Below are positions 48,519 through 59,681 of a stretch of 64,000 nucleotides of DNA, piece after piece. The translations under genes and the position numbers were made by a program. The DNA is from Strigamia acuminata (taxonomy: Eukaryota > Arthropoda > Chilopoda > Geophilomorpha > Linotaeniidae). The notes under the pieces were generated by a model. The model was given only the letters and a program-made list of their open reading frames with translations, made no database searches and was not told where the DNA came from. Numbering within the stretch: the first letter of the stretch is position 1; every line of letters starts with the position of its first letter. Location of the stretch: NCBI GenBank assembly GCA_949358305.1, contig CASHSZ010000074.1:1-64000 (forward strand), in the 5' to 3' direction.

Positions 48519-48685
48519 TTTTTCATTTTTTATTGTATTTTGTTCGTTTGTGGTTTATAATTTAAATAAAAATTGAATTTGAGATAAGTGGCCACGATTG
48601 ATTGGGTTTATTTGATCGCAAAAAAAAAAAAAATTTAATTCGAATGAATCTATCGGTGTTAAAAACGACACGACCGGTTTGTTAG

Positions 48686-49243
48686 TTAGCCGATTGGTGA
48701 ACAATTTGCGAAACACGCGCGACACGTGGGGGCGTATTTCTCGGCACCCCCTATCACCACGACGTCTTCTTCGCCCGACGTCCGCTTCGTGAACGCGGCT
48801 TCCCCTCGACACCGGTAGCACGTTGCCTTCAGCTTCACGATGTGCTCTGATTTCGGGAGCAAATCGCAGACTTGACCGAACGGGTTCAACTTGAAATCCC
48901 CATCGAGGGCCGCGATTACCACAGTCTTTCCTTTCTCTGCCATTTCTTGACAGAATTGTACCAAGTCCTCGAAAAACTGGCCCTCGTCAATCCCGATAAT
49001 CCCGAAATTTTCGGATTGTCTTCGGGCTTCCGCGAGGTTTTCGACGGCGCGCGCCGCTCTCGATTTTCCGTCACGAGCGACGATTTCTCCGGGAATGTGG
49101 CGGTTGTCGATTTTGGGCTTCAATAACAACGCTTCTTCTCCTTCTAGGCGCCTCAAGAGTTCAGTTGTTTTCCCTGCAAACATCGGGCCCACTATTAACT
49201 GGATATTGCCTCGTGGTCGATCCTCGATGGCCGACGTCGACAT
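48686..49243 (-). CDS. thymidine kinase, TK1 (type II) family
   Basis: Single coding exon of 185 residues. It phosphorylates thymidine (and probably deoxyuridine) with ATP in the salvage route to dTTP; family members are cytosolic tetramers. Walker A is GPMFAGKTTELLRR (19-32). The catalytic Glu lies in IDEGQFF. LDGDFKLNPFG follows. The zinc site is C-Y-R-C and C-R-A-C near the end, around the thymidine-binding lasso (EDVVVIGGAEKY). Length is that of the bare enzyme; the vertebrate C-terminal degradation tail is missing. The ATG follows a 3' splice site (ATGGTAG, 49259) and a donor CACG|GTAAGC at 49534 marks a 5'-UTR intron. So it is built like its neighbours, yet it lacks the coding introns of typical animal TK1 genes. 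That could mean gain from a virus or a processed copy. A fragment of a second copy lies at 28.1 kb. Confidence 0.95.
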   Translation of the reverse strand: MSTSAIEDRPRGNIQLIVGPMFAGKTTELLRRLEGEEALLLKPKIDNRHIPGEIVARDGKSRAARAVENLAEARRQSENFGIIGIDEGQFFEDLVQFCQEMAEKGKTVVIAALDGDFKLNPFGQVCDLLPKSEHIVKLKATCYRCRGEAAFTKRTSGEEDVVVIGGAEKYAPTCRACFANCSPIG

Positions 49244-49264
49244 CTCGTCTTGTTGCGTCTACCA

Positions 49265-52191
49265 TCGAGGAAAAAGAGAAAGAATTTAAACGAATAAATG
49301 AAAAACGAAAAACTGACAAAATCGTGAGTCCGACTGCAAAACTAAAATTGGATAGAGATCGAGAACAAAATGGCGGTGATAGTGGTGTAACCACGGGGAT
49401 TCCCGCCCGTGCTCGCGCATCGACCCGTTCTGGTTCATTTAGTTAGTTGGTCGGTCGGTTTAATTGACGAGTCGGTCAAATTGTTGGAGATTCTTCCCCT
49501 TTTTCTATTTTGAAAATTGACTAGGTTTGCTTACCGTGCAAACGAAACTCGATATAGCGAATGAACCAATGCGTACAAGTGCGCGAAGCAAAGCGCGGTA
49601 TGGTAGGAAAGCTTTAGCCCGTCGCTCGCTGCAAAGACGCGAGAATACGACGCGACACTCGGTGACACAAATTAGAAATTAAGAAAAAAAATAAATAAAT
49701 AAATAAAGAAATAAAAAAAAATAAAGAGAGGATTCTTTCCATTCTCTTCTTTACGTTTTCTCTTTTCCTCTCCATTTCTTTGCGCCCACCCGCGAGAGAA
49801 GCGCACATCAGTGCACCAACGCAAACGCGTCGCCTCTAATGGTACGCGCGTTTGAGCGCGCCCTAATGCGTGATAATGAACGCAACGTGGTCGAGAGGGG
49901 CGACAATCAGAATTTAATGAAATGAATATTTTTTTTTTTTTTTTTTTTTCAGTTTGATTTGAGATTATTGAAATATTAAAATTTACAATTAAAATAGCAC
50001 ACAATTCCAGACGCAATCACAATTGCGAACAATGATGGATTCTGGGATTAATTTAAAGTTTGCGTTAAATCGTAAATGCGCATGCGCAGATACCGCGCAG
50101 CGAGGTGCACAGGTATAATTTCCTCCGATGAATTTTACTTCGGATTTTACGGACAATTTCAATGTGGAAAATTTATTTATAGTCGTCAGTTATTTGGCAA
50201 CAATATTATTACATTTTTAATCAGCATTTTAATCATAACTTTTGTCAGTTGTGTAGCTTATTTTTGATTTGTTATTGTGACTGACCAGAAGGCCAGTCTG
50301 AGACCGAGAGGGGCGTGCAAAAGGGACACCTATCGGCACTGGCGTCAGAAGAACTCGGGTACCGCGCCACTCGGTGGGTACTGTGCCGCTCGACCGAGCG
50401 ACGACGGCCCCTCGCTCTGCTCTCGGTCTGAAGGCTTTCGCAAAATGCAGCGGACGCGGTGATTAGAACTCGCGTCGACTCCGACGGGACGTCAACTCTG
50501 GAAGGTAAAATTAAAATATGAAACGGCGGATATTTTACGAAACTTTTGTTCCAGTCGGTTGCTACGAAGATAATCTCGTTAATCATTGGAATACGAACCG
50601 CGGAACCGGTTCCAAGATCCGAAATTTAAACTTTAATCGTCCGCTCGTTGTCGATCGCCAGGCACCTGTAAGTGATAAACGCGTCCTTTTCATTTTCTTG
50701 TCGCGTCTCGGGAGTTTGTGGATCTATAACCTGGCCTAATCTGACCTAATTCGAATCTGAGTTTGGATCTGAATTCTGCGTTTGCTTTATCGTTTCAACA
50801 TTATGAGAGTTTCCTTTTATTAAACAATTATATTTTTAATTCTACTTGCTATTTAACTGCGTCCCGGTGCGTTGCCATAAGCACCGGACACCTTCGGACA
50901 TTTATCCACGTTGGTGAACATTATTATCGATGCCGGTGTCAAAAATCCATGTCGCGCTTACATACATCGCACCTCGCATATTATCGCGCGTGGGAACGCG
51001 TTCACGCGTGTGCATGGCAAACAAAGACACGCTCATGCGAGCACATTGTCGAGGACTTCGCTCACGATCGCGCACTGACACCAGAACGTGTTGCATCAAA
51101 ATATTGAAATTTTCTACGACCAGATGCCGAATCTGTCATGTGCAAAGAGAGTGTGTGGAAACGAACGGACAAATAAATAAATAAATAGATAAACCAAGTG
51201 TTTTTCATAACTGTTTGTTTGTTTGTACCGGGCGGAACGTTGTGATGTCGATGTGAGAGTTTATTTTGGAAGAATTTGTTGGGACTGTCGACGCTCGTCG
51301 GTGCCAACTGCCCCGGTTGACCAACGGCTGAACAATAGAGTGGTTGCGCAACCCGAATGCAGACTTTTGTGACCGAAACCCCCCGGATTTCCGCGAGGGC
51401 TCGAATCAGTCCCGGTTGGTCTGAAGGTGTTAGTAGATCCATCGGATGCAGTGACCGAAATTCGCGTCATTTACGATGGCGCGCCGTGCATCGCGTAATG
51501 GAATTTAAACCGTAGACCAGTTTAAGCGTTCACAATCTCATTTCACGCGACATCTATCGTGATAATCTGATTAATGGTTGGGGTACACGGTGTGACGTAA
51601 TTACTCAGAATCGTCACGTTAAAAAACAAAACGAAATGGGTGGACGGATGGGAATTTTTATTTCAGTCAGTTTTATTTACTCGCCTAAAAAAGAAAAAAA
51701 GAAAAAAAAAGAAAGAAAAAAAAAAGAAAAAAAAAAGGAAAAAGGATAACAACGAATACGACGATTGGTCGAGTGGACGGAGATACCCGCCGCGTGGAAC
51801 CGTGTGCCGAGAGGATGGAGACAGACAGCCGCCATGTTTCCGGATTATGTCACTTGGTGTCGCTCTATGCATCGATAGTGATCACGCGCGGGACAGACGA
51901 CGTCGTGTTTCCATCTTCCAAAAAGTGAGTAGTTGACCGTTCTACCGTCACATTTATCAGTCAATCGATCGACAAATTGAAAAAAAAAACAACCCTCGAT
52001 TACCTCTACGCCTCTCTCGACAACGTATCAATTAACACGCGCGTGCAAACACGAACGCCTGCATTGGTTCGGTCGGGCACCGCTCGCTCGCTCATTTGAC
52101 AGACTCGTGACTTGCAATTTTTTATTTTTTCTTAGCCGTTATTTTATTTTCCTTTGCATTCGACTTTAATTTAATTTCTATGTTCCAGACG
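49265..52191 (+). repeat. TK leader, then R1 repeat copies
   Basis: 49265-49535 is the inferred TK leader intron. From 50270 to 51620 R1 is long and ordered: GAAGGCCAGTCTGAGACCGAGAG (50288, in words), CTCGACCGAGCG (50390), ATTAAAATATGAAACGGCGG (50509), GATAATCTCGTTAATCATTGG, CTGACCTAATTCG, GTTTCAACATTATGAGAG, GCGTTGCCATAAGCACCGG, and TTATTTTGGAAGAATTTG (51263). Around 51700 there is an A/G run followed by a lone A-box TGGTCGAGTGG (51766). A leader exon of P2-C probably lies in 51900-52190, since T-rich DNA and ttccag precede its ATG. No coding exon seen. Confidence 0.6.
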
Positions 52192-52469
52192 ATGAACAAA
52201 AACGAGAAAACCAACGACCACAACAACGACGGCGATGATGCAAGGTGAGAGATTCGACCGACCGGTTTCGATCGTTCGTTTATCCGTTTCTTCATTTCTT
52301 TATTTCTTTGTTTATTCAGTTGTCAGCCAATTGATCCGCCCCAGTCGCCATCGTGGCAGTGGACCGAACCCGGTCACATTCGACCCATCATGCGGGTTGC
52401 GCCATTCCAGCGCGCGACTCCGGAACCGATGTAATCCGGTCAAACGTCTCGTTTGATTTATTTATTCAT

Positions 52470-52500
<31 letters not shown>

Positions 52501-52607
52501 TTTTTTAAGCCATCCTCGCGGACGTTCCTTACTGTTTCTTCGCTTCGCGGGCGCCCAGTTGATGGGACCGGGACGTCCGATGCCGATGTGAGTTAATTCG
52601 ATTCAAC

Positions 52608-52638
<31 letters not shown>

Positions 52639-52896
52639 GACCGATTGGTTGGTTTGATTCGAATTGATTTATTTATTTATATTTATTTTATTTTATTTTC
52701 TATTTTTCAAGTCAATCCCGCGGGCGCGCCAGGATGCTAGCGCGTTTCGCGGCCACCGAACCGACGTTGCCAGGGCGTCCGGCGTCGAGGTAATTAATTC
52801 GGTTCAACGTTTCAATTTGTCCGCTCGTCCATCAGTTTGTTCATTTAGTTTATTCAATTTGATCTCTTCCTCAGTGACCCACGACCAGGCGCGTAA
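52192..52896 (+). CDS. P2-C: Pro/Arg-rich orphan with two 78-nt exons
   Basis: Exons are 52192-52244, 52320-52430, 52510-52587, 52712-52789 and 52875-52896. All introns are phase 2; 113 residues. Exons 3 and 4 are both 78 nt and encode related segments (RGRSLLFLRFAGAQ ... GPGRP and RGRARMLARFAAT ... LPGRP). This is an older version of the exon duplication seen in P2-B. N-terminal residues are Asn/Asp-rich and charged. The ATG lies three bases after a ttccag splice site. An AATAAA lies near 52966. No known domain. I trust the frame consistency, but the two short end exons are less certain. Confidence 0.63.
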
Positions 52897-53039
52897 TCGG
52901 CGATGTGACGAGTCGATTTTGAATCTTTTTTTATTTTATTTTTTTATTTTTCGTTTTTATTTTGTAAACAATAAAAACACTCAACTTTTATCATAGAATT
53001 TGAAAAGTTTGACAATTTCTTATTAAATTTTGAATTGGA

Positions 53040-54790
53040 GTGTGGGGGGAGCAATGGTCAAAACGTCGTTACGGGGAATCAGATGGAAATGTTAGCGATA
53101 AAGTCGTTCAAAGTCATAAAATCGGTGTCGATTTTTACGAGGCGTTGGGGACGGTTGGAACTCGAGTCAACCAATGGACACGTCGATGCCACTCCGTTGT
53201 AAAATGCCACACACAGACACACACGTGCACACGCGAACGGATGAGTGTCGATGTGGGAGCTTATTTTTGGGACGAGTCGTCGGGGTTGCCGCCGCCTTCG
53301 CCACCGCTCAACGAGCCCAACTGTCACTATTCGTCGGGATGGATGCGTTTTGTTCCCGACTTATTTATCTATTTATTAATTTTTTTCTTTTTTTTTGACC
53401 GGCCCGAAGGCCAGTCTGAGACCGAGAGGCAGGCGGGAGACGCGTATCGCCGTTGGAACCAACAGCATCATAGAATGCAAAGAGTTAACCGCTGACCTCG
53501 AAAGGAAACTAGCAAACAAGCTGTACGATCGATTGGTCTAAAAATGCTCACAAAACCCATCGAGTGCAGTGATATAAACTCGCGTCGACTACGTTGGTGC
53601 AGCGTGTATTGCGAGATGAAATTTAAATCGTAAACCAATTGAGACGTTCACGATCTTGTTTCACGCAACATCTACCACGAAAATCTAATTAATGACTGGA
53701 TCACATGACACAAAATTAATTCTACGACCGGGAAATCGATTTCTATTTTTTAAAGACTTTTATTTAACTCGGCGCGAGATTCTACCTACAAACGATAAAC
53801 GCATCCTTTTTATTTTCTTGTTGTCGTCTCGAGAGTCTGTGGATCTACAACCTGGCCTAATCTGACCTAATTCAAATCTAAATTTGAATCTGAATTTTGC
53901 GTTTTCTTTATTGTTTCAACATTATAGGAGTTTCTTTTTGTTAAACAGTTATATTTTTAATTCTTGTTGGTTGTTAATTGCGTCCTGGTGCGTTGCCATA
54001 AACACCAAACACTTCGCGGACATTCATCCACGTTGACGGACATCATTACCGACGCCCGCGCCAAAAGCCCGTGTCGCGCTCACCCCCATCGCATCACGTG
54101 CATTATCGCGCGTCGTAACGCGCTCAAACGCGTAGATCGCGAGCAAAGACACACTCATGTCCATATGTTGCTGAGGACTTTGCTCACGGTCGCGCGTCGA
54201 CGTCGAAACGTGTCGAAACGAGCCGAAAAATGCAGGCAACCACGCGCGCGTCATGGGGTTTAAATAAGTGAACGGATGTCGGTGCGGAAACTTATTTTCG
54301 GGACGAGTCGTTAGGGCTGCTGTCGTCGCCGCTCAACGGCCCCAACTGCTCCCATTCGCCGGTAGACCGAGCGAGAACGGGTGCGTTCTATTTCCGATTC
54401 ATTTATTTATTATTTTGACCGACCCGAAGGCCAGTCTGAGACCGAGAGAGGTGTTTGTTTAGAAAGGACCCCCTATCGCCATACGCGAGAACCCGGCTAC
54501 CACGCCGCTCGGCGGGTACTGCGCCGCTCGACCAAGCGGCGGGCCCGAGTTCCGCATTCGATCTGAAAGCGTTCGTGAAGCCCGTTGAACGTGTTCGGAG
54601 AGACTTCCGTCGACTATGACGGCGCCAGACCACCGGGAGATGGAAATAAAATATGAAACGATTGGTTTTCTATAAAACTTTTATGGCAGTGAGTTGCGGC
54701 GAAGATAATTTAATTAATGATTGGAGCACGTGGCACAAAATTAATTCTACGATCGGGAAATGCATTTCTATTTTTTAGACTTCTAAACCT
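53040..54790 (+). repeat. R1 repeat, about two copies
   Basis: The order seen is GGGAGCTTATTTTTGGGACGAG (53256, in words), GACCGGCCCGAAGG (53396), GTAAACCAATTGAGACG, AAAATCTAATTAATGA, GGCCTAATCTGACC, GTTTCAACATTATAGG, GTTGCCATAAACACC. It then starts again at 54290 with Y (54417) and the hairpin GCCGCTCG-AC-CAAGCGGC (54521). A stem-loop TAGACTTCTAAAC / GTTTAGAAAGTCTA ends this stretch (54776-54809). Confidence 0.7.
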
Positions 54791-55618
54791 TGTGTTTAGA
54801 AAGTCTAATAATGAAACGGCTCTGTCTGTCCGTCTTCGACGTCCGGTCACGTGACCTGTATGTAATGTTTCTACTTCCGGTACTTCCGGTTTGTGTAATA
54901 TCCCAAAAAAATGAATTAAAAAATTAATCGGACGATTGGAAAGTAGACTTTTCTGGTGCAGTTTTTGGTCTATTTTCCAATTATAAATATGAAATTGGCA
55001 TTAAATATAGTTAAAAAGAAGAAAATGCTAAATTACGGCGAAATGTAATGGAAAACAGCGCCACTCGGCGGATCCCGTAAGCTATAATGGAGGCAGAAAT
55101 CTTCGTCGCAAACTGAAAAATATTGTTTTCTATCTCGAAATGAGGTTTATAAATTTTGAAATCAGTCTCATTCGACTGGAAATCCAAATCTGCACCTGCC
55201 TGTATCTTTTATTTTTCAATTTGGTCAAGAAAAAGTACCGTTACGATCCACCGAAGTCGGCAACCGCGTGGCAAATTTGGTGGGAAATTTGAAAAAGACT
55301 GATTTTTAAAACTGAACAATTTTAATGATTAAATGAGGTTTCCTACGTGTAATTTGGCGCTGAAAACGATGGCGTCATTAGTTTTTGGATCAAATATAGT
55401 TACAAAGGCGAAAAAAGCAATTTACGGCAAAATTTAAGTAAACCAGAGCGCCATCTGACGGAAGCCGTGACCGAAACGTAATGTAATGTACTTCGTAATG
55501 AAAATTGGACAAATGGAAGTGAAATCTGAAAAAAAGGGGTATCACGTTGAGATTCTCACTATTTGTTCATTTTTTCGTTTATTTTTTATTTTTTTATTTG
55601 TTTTCTTTCCTTTTCCAG
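54791..55618. other. no gene; old mobile-element fragments
   Basis: Contains two GCGCCA..TG.CGG words (55066, 55448) and, at 55500-55555, a diverged copy of the end of the inverted-repeat element at 46.3-46.6 kb. T-rich DNA then leads into the splice site of the next open exon. Confidence 0.4.
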
Positions 55619-55900
55619 TCGTCCGCCGCTTCCATCCCGCGTGCGCCGACGGGCAGGTTGAAGACGGTGGATCTTATAGTCCAAAGAGCGACGAAGGAGG
55701 AGGAACGAAAGAATGAAGGCAACAGAAACGTCCCCATGAGAGTCGAGATGCTTCCAGATGGAGACGTTCTTTTGTCGCATTCAGTGGTGAGCGCGTTAGT
55801 CCATGTGGGTGTGGTAAGAGTCACATCAGAAAAAGACGAAGGAGACGGCGACGAGTCTCAGAAAGAGAATCGAGAGGCTGGCAAAGAAGACGCGGGATAA
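55619..55900 (+). CDS. terminal exon of an unrecognised gene
   Basis: A 3' splice site (ttttccag) opens a phase-0 frame of 93 codons ending TAA. It has a small basic-hydrophobic part (GRLKTVDLIVQRATKEEE), a Val-rich middle (SALVHVGVVRVTSEK) and an acidic/basic end. I found no convincing first exon, because the sequence upstream is mobile-element debris. An internal ATG at 55736 would give a 54-residue protein. It may be the remains of a gene that lost its front. Confidence 0.4.
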   Translation, partial: SSAASIPRAPTGRLKTVDLIVQRATKEEERKNEGNRNVPMRVEMLPDGDVLLSHSVVSALVHVGVVRVTSEKDEGDGDESQKENREAGKEDAG

Positions 55901-56103
55901 TAAAAAATTGACCGTGTATTTGTAATAATGATAACAATAACAATGATTAATGTGGATTTTTTTTTGTTTGTTTTCTTTTTTATTAAAAAAAAAAAAAAAA
56001 ATTAAATAAATAGATAAATAATAAAAAGTAAAGAACAAATAAAAGCAAATGAAGAAGAGTTGGACAGTGCAAATTATGGGGAAAAAATAAAATTAAATAA
56101 AAA

Positions 56104-56652
56104 CTAATGTCCATTGACGCCACCTCCATCGTTTCCGGCGGGCGCTTGGTAATCGTGTGCCTCCGCCCAATGAGTGACGAGATCCCCGGGAGAGGGCGTC
56201 GCCGCACAAAACGGACAGCGTCGCCCGTTGAGTCGGTGCACTCGTTTCAACGCCTAAGAAGAAAGGGGAAAAAATAAAAATACGAATTAGTTAACTAGTG
56301 TGTGAGTGAAGAGGATAATCGGACACTCACCGATGCCAGACAGACGAGCTCGCGCGAGAAATTTTTCACGTCCTTGTGGATGTTGTGTCGCTGTCGCTGA
56401 TGGCGAAAGACGTCGACGCAGAAGAATCCGTTCGGTCCTGAGGCACATGGGGCGGGGGAGAAGAAGAAGAAGAAAAAAATTAAAATAAAATTAAAAAATA
56501 TTTATGTATATAAAATAAATAAAAGATATAGAACAAAAGATATAAAATAATAAGTAAATAAATAACCGTTTCTTACTATCGGGGTGTTTATCATCGCATA
56601 GAGCGCAGGAGTATGACCTGCCGCCACCCTCCTCTTGTGGTGCTTCCGCCAT
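56104..56652 (-). CDS. ZF-C: minimal double zinc-finger protein
   Basis: Exons are 56577-56652, 56331-56437 and 56104-56253; intron phases 1 then 0; 110 residues. Finger 1 is Cys16, Cys19, His38, His43 and is split after residue 25, the same place and phase as in ZF-B. Finger 2 is Cys74, Cys77, His89, His94 (RRCPFC ... HWAEAH), reached across a phase-0 intron at the same place as in ZF-A and ZF-B. It is little more than the finger pair, so it defines the family core. A 5'-UTR intron is clear: donor GTTG|GTAAGT at 56809, CT-rich repeat, acceptor tttcag at about 56685. The pair probably binds nucleic acid. With no other domain it could compete with or guide the larger relatives, which is speculation. 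Confidence 0.82.
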
Positions 56653-56694
56653 TTTCCTTTTGTTTGTGAGACGAGTAAACAACTGAAAGTAAAT

Positions 56695-56696
<2 letters not shown>

Positions 56697-56741
<45 letters not shown>
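56697..56741. repeat. (GA)n microsatellite in ZF-C leader intron
   Basis: About 22 GA units, CT-rich on the sense strand, between the leader donor (56809) and acceptor (about 56685). Confidence 0.95.
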
Positions 56742-56746
<5 letters not shown>

Positions 56747-56829
56747 TGATTGTGGTCGTGGGCGTGGTCCATTGACCGAGAAATCACACAAAGCATCAAA
56801 CTTACTTACCAACGAACACGAGGTGGTAG

Positions 56830-59642
56830 TGAGGATCAGACGGAAGATGAAACGCGCGCGTTTGATATAAGCTGCCGAACCAAAGTGTGTGTATGTCGTG
56901 AGCGGCTGATGTGACATCTGGTGGCAGTCCGAGAACGATTTAAGTTTGAACTATGGAGCGTTGGCGAATGAACGGGTCTCTCTCGTTGGCAATCCTCGTT
57001 GTTCCGACGAATCCTGCTATCGCCGTCTTTGTGGTCCTCGTCACGGTCGTCGTTTTTATTTAACTCGAAACGAACGTTAATACTAAGTTTCCAATGTGCG
57101 TAGACGCGCGTGATTCGCGCGTTTTCCACATGTGGTGCCCCCGTCACGCGTGAATACAAAACGTCGACCCAATAAATTCCGAAACTGGGCTAATCTTGTT
57201 TTATTCGCCCATGTGCGCTTACCCATATATTTTGTTTTTCAGTTTGTGGAAAAGTTCATTGCCTGTGGTTTTCGGCGCGTACATGGCAAACGCGGGAAAA
57301 TTTGCGGTGGTAGCGCGCTTTGGTGGCAATAAAAAAAAAAAACACCATAATGTTAAAAATGGGAATCCCGTCGGGTTTTTTTACGAAACATCTTGCAGAA
57401 GCTTATTTTTGAACAAATTGTTTGGGGCTGCCGGTGCTTGTCGGCGCCAGCTGCCCCGTATTCTGTACAGAGAGAGACGTTCAAAAGAACATCTATTAAC
57501 TCATACAGTAGAAAAACCACAGAAGTGAGTAAAACAATCGCGGAAAACCAAAACCCTCCGGATTTCCGCGAGGGCCAGGATTGGTCTGGATTACTGGAAT
57601 CACTCTCGAAGCCCGTCGAATGCGTTGATGGAGATTCGCACCAACTACGACAGCGCGTGGCAACTGGAAGGTGAAATTAAAATATAAAACGGCGGATATT
57701 TTACAAAACTTTTGTATCGGTCGTTTGGTACAAAGATAATGTGATTAACTATTGGAATACGAACCGCGAAACCGATACCACGATCCGAAATTTAAACTTT
57801 AATCGTCCACCCATTGTCGATCGCCAGACATCTATAAGCGATAGGTGCGCCCTTTTCATTTTCGTGTCGCTCCCCCAGAGTTTGTGGGTCTAACCTGACC
57901 TAATCTTACCCAATTCGAATCTGAATTTGAATCTAAATTTTGCGTTTTCTTTATCGTTTCAACATTATACGAGTTTCCTTTTGTTAAACAATTATGTTTT
58001 GAATTTTCGTAAGTGGTTGGTTAATTGCGTCCCGGTGCGTTGCCATAAACACAAAGCACTCTGCGGGCATTTATCCACGTTGACGGACATTATTATCGAC
58101 GCCCGCGTCGAAAGACCGTGTCGAGCTCATCGGCATCGCATCACACGCAATATCGCGCGCGCGAACGCGCTTGTGCGAGTATGTACGTCGCCGGGGACTC
58201 GGCTTCGCGGTCGCGCATCGACGTCGAAACATGCCGTATCGGTGTGCGGATGTTTTCTATGCCCACAACGAACCGAATCTGTCGGACGCGAGTAGAATGC
58301 ACGTCAAGAGGTTTAGACTAACGGATGAGTGTCGATGTGGGAGCTTATTTTTGGGACGAGTCGTCGGGGTTGCCGCCGCCGTCGCCGCTCAACGACACCA
58401 TTTGCCCCTATTCTCGTCGGGACGGGCGCGTTCTATTTCCGATTTATTTGTTTCTTCATTTATTTATTATTTTGACCGGCCCGAAGGCCAGTCTGAGACC
58501 GAGAGAGCGAGGAAGGCGTTCAAGAAGGACGCCTACAGCCACTGGAAGCGAGAACCCGGCTACCACGCCGCCCGGCGGGTACTGAGCCGCTCGACCGAGC
58601 GGCGGGCCCGAGTTCCGCTGGCGATCTGAAAGTGTTGGCAAAACCCATCGAACGTGTTGAGAAAGACTCCCATCGACTGGGACGGCGCGAGACCCCCGGA
58701 AGATGACAATAAAATACAAAACAACGGATTCCCTACAAATTTTTTTTCCCGGTAAATTACGACGAAGATAATCTAATTAACGGTTAAAGTACGAACCGCA
58801 GAGTCGGTGCCACGACCGGAGAATTAAAAATTTAATCGTCTTTCTTTTTCGGGTGATATTTTTTACTCCGTACCGATCGCCACGTCAGACACGAGTAGGA
58901 TGCACGCGACCGCGCGCACGTATAAACGAACGAACGAACGAACGGATGCCGACGCGGAAACTTATTTTCGGGGCGAGTCGTCAAGGCTGCCGCTGCCGCC
59001 GCCGTCGCTCAACGACCCCAACCGCATCTATTCGTCGGGACGGATACGTTCCATTTTCGGACTTATTTATTTATTTATTTATTTATTATTTTGACCGGCC
59101 CGAAGGCCAGTCTGAGACCGTGGCGAAGCAAGGGTGTTTTTATATCGGATACCGCGCCGCTCGGCGGGTACTGTGCGCCGCTCGACCGAGCGGCGGGCCC
59201 GAGTCCCGAGTTCGATCTGAAAGTGTTGGCAAAACCCATCGAACGTGTTCGGGAAGACTCCCGTCCACAACGACGGCGCGAGACCCCCGGAAGATGAAAA
59301 TAAAATACGAAACGGCTCATTTTCTATAAAATTTTTATTCCAACGAATTACGACGAAGATAACCTAATTATCGGTTAAAGCACGGACCGCAAAGTCGGTG
59401 CCACGACCGGAGAATTAAAATTTTAATCGTCTTTCCTTTTTCGGGTGATTTTTTTTTACTCCGTACCGATCGCCACGTCAGACACGAGTAGGATGCACGC
59501 GACCGCGCGCACGTTTAAACGAACGAACGAACGAACGGATGCCGACGCGGAAACTTATTTTCGGGGCGAGTCGTCGGGGCTGTCGTTGCTGCCGCCACCG
59601 CCGCCGCTCAGCGACCCCAGTTGCCCCAATTTTACGGCCAAT

Positions 59643-59681
<39 letters not shown>

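Noticed and set aside
13297-49243. A Teratorn-like fusion of piggyBac and a herpesvirus, suggested by piggyBac plus thymidine kinase
   Set aside because: No capsid, polymerase, terminase or other herpesvirus core gene is visible, neighbouring genes are spliced orphans, and TK is of the TK1 type, not the herpesvirus type.
23501-52192. Spliced-leader trans-splicing, suggested by AG directly before several ATGs
   Set aside because: Good 5' splice donors lie a few hundred bases upstream on the same strand for many of these genes, so ordinary leader introns explain the pattern.
54776-54809. Stem-loop that would read as a bacterial terminator
   Set aside because: The DNA is eukaryotic; it marks the end of an R1 copy and no gene ends there.
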